From the NCBI GenBank assembly GCA_013423325.1, contig BLJB01000010.1:124001-188000 (forward strand): a stretch of 64,000 nucleotides of DNA, read 5' to 3'. Origin of the DNA: Usnea hakonensis. Lineage: Eukaryota > Ascomycota > Lecanoromycetes > Lecanorales > Parmeliaceae. Shown here piece after piece: positions 56,601-64,000 of the stretch (the first letter of the stretch is position 1; each line of letters begins with the position of its first letter). The notes under the pieces were generated by a model, which was given only the letters and a program-made list of their open reading frames with translations, searched no databases and was not told the origin of the DNA. A program made the position numbers and the translations under genes.

Positions 56601-56908
56601 GTATGTTTATATTCGAAGTAAGATCACTAGTGGTGGGGTTATTTTTCAGCCCTACGTTATCAGCAGCATTATTGGCTCAAGTACTTCCCTTATCTCGGAA
56701 CGCTTGCAGGGATTAATACATATAATACACGTGGCATAAAATAATACAGTACAACAAAGTCTCTTCTGAAATCTGCTATTCAATATTCAGGGATCGCCGC
56801 CAAAACGCGGAGCTGAACTTCTCACAGATAGAACGTTGAGTGATGGCGACCGAAAGAAAACCTTACATGGAGGTTGGGCATCGGTCGGTCTATGATCGAT
56901 CAAACTCC

Positions 56909-59055
56909 TCAGCAATCTCCACTCTCTAGGTATATGACCCAATCATCATCTTCCTCGCCTCCTTGGTCCAGACTCGGACACCACACGCCTTCACTTTTGA
57001 TTACGTTGAGACACCACTCCAGACGCATCAACTTAATACGGCCATCGTTGTATATTGATTGAGGGCGCTTCTCCGTAGCCGCCCGCACTGCGTCGAGGTA
57101 CGATCTGGCGATGAAGCCAGAATCCGTTTCAGTGTCGCTGTTTGCGCTGCTGCGGACCGGGTCAAACCACTCGGCTTGCACCGCATGGACAGAGTGTACG
57201 GGTCTTTGATGATGAATGGACTCCTCTGACGGCTCCGGATAGTTGAGTTGTAGAAAGTGAAGCCATCGGAGATATTTAGGGCTGATTTCATCTTCTCGTC
57301 TAGGGTCAGACTGAGAGTAGATCCACAACCCACAAAGCCACATTGTGAATGCAAAGTCGACGCCTCCGCGCTCTCGGATTTTCATTGGGTCACGAGTCCT
57401 CAGCCCTGCATTCAGAATGCCACGATAGTCTTTCAGCAAGTCCTTTGGCGATGCTGTGAAAACATGCTCCAGTCGTACTACGCCGGACTCATTGTCCATG
57501 GGCGAATCTGTGGTAGTGAGCGACTTCAAGAATCTGCACATGGATTTCAAGACTGTATCAAGGATTCTGAGTTGGCTGCCACGGTATCTTGCGGCGTCCA
57601 CTTGCTTGCTATTTTGCGGAGCGTCAGGAAGTTCTTTGTCATGTATTCGTATTTCCCTCTGCCCTTTCTGCAGTATCATGATGATAGCACTAATCAAATG
57701 CAGCTTGTTTCTCGACATGCCACGTTCTGAAATGTAAGTCTTGGACACTGAGCAATTATCGGTCATATATGCCTCTCGAGGATTCTCAACGGCAACTGAG
57801 AAATTTTCCAAGAATTGTGGCGAGAACTCGTAATTTTCGTTTTCTAGTAGCCGTACCCAGTGAATATTTTCTGCTAGAGTTTCCTCCACGTTAAAGTCGT
57901 CTGTTGATTCGAGGACTTGGCCTCCATTTCTGACTGTCCCTATTTTCGGTTTTCCTTGCGGATTGCCAAAGTCCATCGTTCTTTGACCCTGCAATGCGTC
58001 CGAATCAGGCTTGTGAGCCAATCGGCGAGCCTTTGTAGCTTTAATGTAAGCTGCAATCGATGGTGAAAAGCCAAGGCTGTAATGATCAGATATATTTTCA
58101 GGAAGACTAAAACCATATCCCATGATGACTCGAAGACCATCTATCAGCAGCATTCGAGATGATGAATGTGGTGAACCTACGTTCTTCGTTACTTTTGGGA
58201 TCATAATTGTTCCACACTTGACGTCCACCATGCGTAGGCTCCTCTACCCTCAACGCGCAAACATTTGCATCCCATATCCAGGAGACTTTAGCAGACGGGT
58301 CGTGGTTCAGAATATCTAAACCTGGGATGAGCACTGGGCATCTACCAACGTGATCACGAGCAACGAGTAACTCTTCGCTGTTTCGATTAAACGATACTGG
58401 GCCAGAAAAGCTTCGCGTAGTCATCACGGTTGCTGCCCGTAGATAGAGCTCCCTTCCCAGATTAGTTTCAAGAGTATGGATAGTCCCAAACACCCTTGAC
58501 GACGAACCAAGTCCATAGAGGCATTTTCTCCAAACCGAATTCATCAGCAAAGAGTAATTGCATTGCATTTTCATATTCTTGGCGCCAAGCCTCTTCTCTG
58601 ATCTCCTTTGCCTTACCCAAATTGGTCCCTCGAAGCCAGATCAAGTCGTCGTCATCATACCATAAAGGAGTGCTGAAAGAACGAGGGAGGCTGTTGATGT
58701 ACGGCCACCACGGGGACCGCTCTCTCAAGAGATACTGTTTCATTAAAAACAAACGGGTGGCAATATGTGGTGTAAATGTAGAATGGACATGTGGAAAATG
58801 ATGTTTATTGATACCTGGCCATGATATTGTCAACTCATGTGGGCATGAGACGACCATACAGCCTGGCAAAAGGGTGTGATCTTGTTTGACACGAACAATA
58901 TTGCCTTCATCACCGGATGCAATCTCAACAGAAGGATGTAGATAGCCTCCGTTGGTGAGAAACCAGGACTCAAAGTCCTCACCCGCAGGATTTCTCTGGA
59001 TGTTCGTAGAAAATGAGTCTGAAGCAACGAGCCAAGTCCTGAAATCTAGAGCCAT
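56909..59055 (-). CDS. SET-domain protein (SETD3/RKM-like lysine methyltransferase)
   Basis: Exons 58508-59055, 58181-58452 and 56909-58128; 679 residues. The N-terminal part has the Rubisco-LSMT-type pattern: GEDFESWFLTNGG, SCPHELTIS, then an iSET insert. The second exon carries RAATVMTTRSF, the SET motif ILNHDP (usual DxxNH) and NNYDPKSNEE; the third starts LIMGYGFSLPEN. Splice sites at both joins keep the motifs intact. The C-terminal 350 residues are the substrate-binding type and less conserved. Such enzymes methylate non-histone lysines, often on ribosomal or elongation factors. The exact target cannot be inferred. Confidence 0.87.
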
Positions 59056-61814
59056 TTTCCTCTGCCTTTCTCGCTCAGCGCAGCGGAGCGCGGTCCGCTA
59101 ACCCTATCGGCCGGGCGGCTTCTGAATTATTCATCTCTCGTGTTTTCGGCTCTTTGGAGGATTTGCAGAGACATAGTCATGCTTCGACGGGCTTTGACTG
59201 TCGTTACGACTTGAAGTAGATGTTGAACTGTCAAGTCAAATCTTGCCAAGAAATCTGCCCGGGCCTAAAGTCAAACCAACGGGTAAGGTACCTTAGTTGC
59301 CGCCCTAGAAGCTCGTCCGCTCGGTCGCGCGGTAAAGAGATGCTGGTTACGCGTTTCTAAATAATGCGGAGAAGTCGTAATCCTTATTGAAGGAAAAATG
59401 TTAGTTCATATCAAATTTTAGAGAAAGGCTTCTCTTCCTTCTCCTACAAAAAGACTGGCCACAAGGCCCGCTTATCGGGCCTCCAACGTCTCGTTCACCC
59501 GTACGCAGCGCTTGGGGTGACAGCAGCCCCTTTTATTTTACACTTGAGTTCTTGACCTGATCGAGTATAAGACACGATCTTCAACTCGACTGGCGCAATT
59601 GTCGTGGACATTGATGCGAGAGAGAAAGATTCGGTAGGTTGGAAGGGTTAAGGAGAGCGGATGGGATAATGGGACCATAGGTACAATGTTTCTATTCACA
59701 GCACTTCTCAAAGTTGTCATAATTTCTGTTGAAAATTCCATACATTTAGAGATGGGGAAGATGGTGTTCCTCGAGAACCACAGGGTACACGGCCATTGCT
59801 CTAGATTGACGAGGACTGAAATTGGCAGTATATGGAACGAAAGAGGAATATTTTCTTCGTCGATACTCAAATACTTTGATAGTTACTAATCTTTCGTTAA
59901 TTGTCTTACTTCTATAGTAATTTTTATTAGCATGAAGTCTCTACTTATTTAACTTTTCCAGTATCTTCAACTTTCTCCTCGTAGGTGATTAGAGTCGCAA
60001 TTGCTCAGTCTCCTTGGCTTCCCCGATCTTTGCTTTCGGCGCGACCAGGCTGGTAGGGGAGAGAAGTACGTGAATAATTTCCGTGAGTGTCGAGCCTACT
60101 GCCTTATCGATTTCATTGAGGCTTTTGAGGGCTGTCGATTTGGCTTTCGTCACGCTAGCTCCTGCACCATAGGTCATGACTTTGCCAACGCAAATTTTAG
60201 TACAATACTAGCCCAAGCTCGGTAAAAGATGAGCTAGATAATTCTTGAACGCCTTGGTCTTCACCCAAATTATAGCGTCTTGGAGATCCAAAGCCAAAGG
60301 ACAGCCATGGTCTTCTGACGAGGGGTCTCTCAACGTCCCAGTCAGTGGCCGACTCTGCAAAAGTACCGGTAATGTATCAGTCGGGCGTGTGTATTGAGAG
60401 AATCTCGGACTATTGAGAAAAACAAGTATGACTTCAGCACAAGTTGCACTAGTTGGACGATTTGGATAGGGTTCATACGATTGCGGTAGTCTGTGTCAGA
60501 GATAATATCATTTAGATTCAAGGGACTGCGTAATTCATAATGAATAAACCATTATTCAACAAACGCATCCAGCGGTCTCATTCATAGAACATATTGAAGT
60601 ATCTGGAATTCCAAGTCATCGAAAACCCTCACACCATCATTTACCAATCTATAAAAGTCTCAGACCATCCTTCCAACCTCCTCTCTCCTCTACACCCACC
60701 CATCCACCCACCCACCCAAAATCCTCCCCACCTCTCTCAAACCCAAGCTACATAACCCACCCTCCATCATCACAATCGCACACTCATCCCATCCTCCACA
60801 ACAACACACAGCAGCCAATACAACCGATTCATATATAAATCATTAGACGCAAGTCCAATGCTGAGCTTTCCTATTCATGTCCTTTCCAGCGGCTACTTCA
60901 TGATTGATGTGAGGGAGGGAGGGAGGGTGGTGGTCACAGGGCTCTCCGAAGAAATGCCCGTCGTGCGGGGGCGCTGGGAGTGGGTGTGGAAATGGTGTAG
61001 ACTTTGGGATGTTCAACGAGTGTGGATTGATTTTCCCGAGAAATTCTTCTGGAATAGGCATTTTTATCGCCGTTTTGGGTGGCTGGCTGGCCGGTCGGTC
61101 GGTCGATTGCCCAGAATTGCGAATTTCAATATATTATCGCGTAGATTGGTGGGGGAGGGGGGCAATAGGTAAAACAGTCCCCCTTTTTTTTTTTAACTTG
61201 CTAGCTTTTGATAACGACCATCTTTCTCGGAAATTTTAGAAGGGGTTCTTGGAGGGATGTTGGGATTCGTGCTGGACATTGTTGCTGAAAAGAGCTCGAA
61301 CTTGGGGAGATGAGGGTTACGTGAGCTATAGGAGCAAGTCTTCCGATCGAGTCTTTCTGTGAAGGAGGACTGGAATGGAGGATAGATAATGATGATCTAT
61401 GTACGCATTGGTAGGTGTACAGTTTATGACGTTGAGCTACTACACTGTCGCGCCGAGACTATGGAGCAACGACGTAGTTTCCTGGAGCGAGGAGTGAAAT
61501 CAATATAGCCTTATCGACGAAGCGGCGGGCTTTATTCCGCATAAGGGGTAGCAATTGGTTGGAAGAACTCTACTGCGTCATCGCAAAAGAATTCAGATTG
61601 GGTGCAGGATATCGCTCAGAGAGGGTGGATTTGGGAAGCAGGGTCGACTTGCACGGGAGCGTCAGGATATGAGCGATTGGCAACAGATTTCATCATTGTA
61701 GATCTCGCGTTGAGCAGATCTTTCGCTATCTCCCATCCGAACCCGAACCTGCACATCGGTTGTTGAAACCGTCTGTGAACTCTCACTCAGCCATGTTGTC
61801 AATTCTCGATGTTT
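59056..61814. other. 2.8-kb gene-poor stretch
   Basis: No firm gene. It includes a C/A-rich block (CCACCCA repeats at about 60695-60720), a GGCTGGCCGGTCGG run near 61080, and a short minus-strand frame at 60843-61061. Another minus-strand frame at 59989-60177 has 62 codons and no known family. Confidence 0.4.
60843..61061 (-). CDS. possible small Pro/His-rich protein
   Basis: 72 codons from ATG 61061, beginning MPIPEEFLGKINPH, rich in Pro and His with several Phe/Gly. It may be a real small protein or an exon, but the base composition of this area makes chance likely. No domain. Confidence 0.2.
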   Translation of the reverse strand: MPIPEEFLGKINPHSLNIPKSTPFPHPLPAPPHDGHFFGEPCDHHPPSLPHINHEVAAGKDMNRKAQHWTCV

Positions 61815-62489
61815 CTAAGTACATCCCGTGGCACGATTACTGAGACAGACATCGCCGCCCTCAGACGTGCCGTGACCCTCGCAAGAGACTAAAGAGGCAC
61901 CCTGGGTCTGAACTGCGGCATTGCATTGGGTCCAGGTGTCAGAAAAGAAGCTCTGTCTGACATTGTAGTTGGACCAGCTGATGCAACAACTTCCCTGACA
62001 CTGGCTACGGGGAGATTGCCCAATAGCTAGTCCAAAGTCACAGCTCGTACCAGACACGCATGCGAAGTAGCTGGCACAGTTCGTCCATTGTACCGCATGG
62101 GCTGTAGAGACTGTATAGGAATCACGCTTTTCGAGGGCGGTGGGTTTACCAGCGACGGCGGCTAGCAGATGTTTGACATCCTCAGTCATGTCTAGGTCGC
62201 TCTCGTTGAATGGCTTCGCGTAGGCGGCCTCGGTCATCAACACAGCCTTTTCCTCGTCACTAGTGCCAGAAGCTGGATTGAGGCCTGTGAGCCATGACTG
62301 AGTAGTAGCGTTATAACCAATGTATCGGACGTCGACGTCGAATGGGCTCAAGTCGCCCTTTGCATTTGGAAAGTAATCCGAGGTGTTAAGACTAATAATG
62401 AAGCTGCTAGTGTCGACCGGTTGAGCAATACCACTGGGAATCTGAGAGATGCCGAGAAGGAGACCGGCAATGATGGTAAGGGAGAACAT
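61815..62489 (-). CDS. small secreted cysteine-rich protein
   Basis: 224 residues from ATG 62489, single exon. A signal peptide (FSLTIIAGLLLGISQIPSG..) is followed by a pro-region of about 100 residues. A Lys-Arg processing site (LEKRDS) lies near residue 121. The mature part carries ten cysteines (NCASYFAC, GTSC, SQCQGSCCISW, TQCNA, VSCEGHG, VCLS, GCT), suggesting several disulfides. The layout resembles fungal effector or antimicrobial-type proteins, but I do not assign it to a family with certainty. Target unknown. Confidence 0.75.
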   Translation of the reverse strand: MFSLTIIAGLLLGISQIPSGIAQPVDTSSFIISLNTSDYFPNAKGDLSPFDVDVRYIGYNATTQSWLTGLNPASGTSDEEKAVLMTEAAYAKPFNESDLDMTEDVKHLLAAVAGKPTALEKRDSYTVSTAHAVQWTNCASYFACVSGTSCDFGLAIGQSPRSQCQGSCCISWSNYNVRQSFFSDTWTQCNAAVQTQGASLVSCEGHGTSEGGDVCLSNRATGCT

Positions 62490-64000
62490 GCCTGGATAGG
62501 ATAGCTTGAATCAATATGACTTGAGGATTTAGGGTATGGTAGGTTTTTTTTCTCTGAAGTGAGGTCGAATGGTATATGATCTTTAGCAGATGGGGACTCC
62601 GTACCTCTTATTTATACCCGAAAATACCCCTCTTCTCCATGATTTGCCCCAGAAATGCGAATCCTTTTTTTGTGGGGACAGCTTTGAACATCCTTACCAC
62701 CATCAGACCGACAAACAGCCACCTTCGACCTAATTGCCTTGACAAGGTCCTCATGAGGGATTATTACAAGGCCTTATTCCTCTAGACGACGCTCAATTGG
62801 CCGAGACAGGATCAGGAGCTCAGCTGAGCTACCTCACCGTAGTTTTGGACCGTTGCTGAACCCTCGCAATCGTGCTCCTCGTTGATTGCAACGGTAGGCT
62901 AAGCCTTAGAAATGCTGTCATGGTGCGACCTGGCCAATTGTGAAAATGCCTCATCACAACTCGGACAGCTGCTGGCTCGCAGAAGACGGAGAATGAAGCA
63001 GCTTTTCGAGCACATGCTCTCGTTCTGTGGAGGATAATGGTTCTCTGTTGCGTCGACTTGGTGCTTTAGCTCTCGGATACTAATTTAGCGGCAGGTCAAT
63101 AGCGTATAATTCCGTTCTTTCCGCGATTCTTCTGGCAAATCCGTTAAATACCTTAGGGAATTTTCTCCGATACCTTACCTTATGCTCGGGTTTATAGGTC
63201 AACTTTGGTAGGATCTCTTTCCCAGGTTCCCGAACTAAACCGGTGGATTCGCTGGAAAAGGGCCAACCAAAACTTGATCTGACAACCCCTATGATGCCTC
63301 CTTCTGTCGAGCAGTCATCGGAAAGGGGAAGTATACGCCGTCTTTTTAATTAGTGTACGTCACAATCTTACATATTCTTACATATTTTTAGAGGTGATGG
63401 ACAGTCATATATGCCAGAAGGAGCATAGCCGCCTAGTTTCAGGTACTCGTATCTTGAATCCGGTGGCTTGCATGACCTCCACCTTGAATCTGGAATTGCG
63501 GCTCCATCTCATGGAACCTTCACGTCACTGCGGAGGCTTTAAGGCCAATAGGAGATTCAGCCGACCCGCCCTCGCTCGCCGCTTTCTCAGCCTTGCCGGA
63601 GATAAATAGCAACCTTAACGTCAAATGACGAATGGTGTATCCTAACTGTATTCCCGTTGAGAAATCATGTGACACGGATCATACGGCCTTTGCTGTCCAC
63701 GGCTGGCCTTGTTGCCATGGTCTCCGACAGGACGGATGGATGAGCCGCTTGACGCAATCTTATGTTATTTTCCTCATTTCCGAGCGCAGTCCTTCAGCTA
63801 ACCGAAAAATAATAAACCCCACGTGTCTTCTTCTGATCTGCCGTTCCTTCTCCGTGCTCCCTTCAGCTTTTCGCGAGAAACGGTACAGCGACCTCGAAAG
63901 CAGATCAACCGAGCCTCAACAGAACACAAAACAGCCCTTCCTTCCTTTCCTCTACCTAACCCAAAGTACGAAAAACCCCCGGGCGCACTATCCACCCGAC
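62490..64000. other. intergenic to window end
   Basis: About 1.5 kb with no supported gene. Pyrimidine-rich sequence near 63830-63960 could be the leader of a gene beyond the edge. Confidence 0.35.

Noticed and set aside
63798..63995. Small minus-strand protein at the window end
   Set aside because: Composition follows the pyrimidine-rich strand and there is no domain. More likely a 5' leader of a gene outside the window.

Overview
The window is nuclear DNA from a filamentous ascomycete (Pezizomycotina). Genes are dense and lie on both strands. Introns are about 50-70 bp, with GT..AG ends and CTGAC/CTAAC-like branch sites. The gene content (nudF/LIS1, Stu2/XMAP215, Cdc24, an FWD-1-like F-box/WD40 protein, CFEM and Pth11-like proteins, UstYa/DUF3328 proteins) is typical of this group. 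The class cannot be fixed from sequence alone. Exon structures were built by hand from splice signals, reading phase and protein continuity.

Layout. 0-7.8 kb is a conserved block: ERG27 (cut by the window edge), a CFEM membrane protein, nudF and, divergent from it, a Stu2/Alp14 TOG protein. About 7.9-43.4 kb is an accessory island bounded on the right by ribosomal protein L8. Its left part (8.9-19 kb) looks like a small secondary-metabolite cluster: cytochrome P450, Pth11-like receptor, an A-T-TE NRPS-like synthetase of the atromentin/furanone-synthetase type, and an O-methyltransferase. Then comes a gene-poor, repeat-bearing stretch with two patatin-like genes, one of which has lost the nucleophilic serine. 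Its right part (30-42.8 kb) holds the most interesting locus.

The key locus (30.1-37.2 kb, possibly to 42.8 kb) reads as a fungal RiPP cluster of the ustiloxin/phomopsin (dikaritin) type. A 120-residue secreted precursor at 35624-36041 has a signal peptide and six tandem repeats. Each repeat carries a D-V-A-D-G-F-like core, and all but the last are followed by a K-x-R-R Kex2 site. Two UstYa-family oxidases, each with two H-x-x-H-C-type motifs, flank it, and a nine-exon P450 lies nearby. An MFS-transporter N-terminal fragment, a truncated Pth11-like gene next to a 79-bp minisatellite, a TenA/heme-oxygenase-like protein and a type-B carboxylesterase complete the neighbourhood.

43.5-59 kb returns to conserved genes: rpl8 (with a 3-nt coding first exon), an FWD-1-like F-box/WD40 protein and cdc24. 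The cdc24 PH domain is interrupted by an 894-bp GT..AG-bounded segment with no stop codon. A third P450 and a SET-domain methyltransferase follow. The last 5 kb is gene-poor and holds one secreted cysteine-rich protein.
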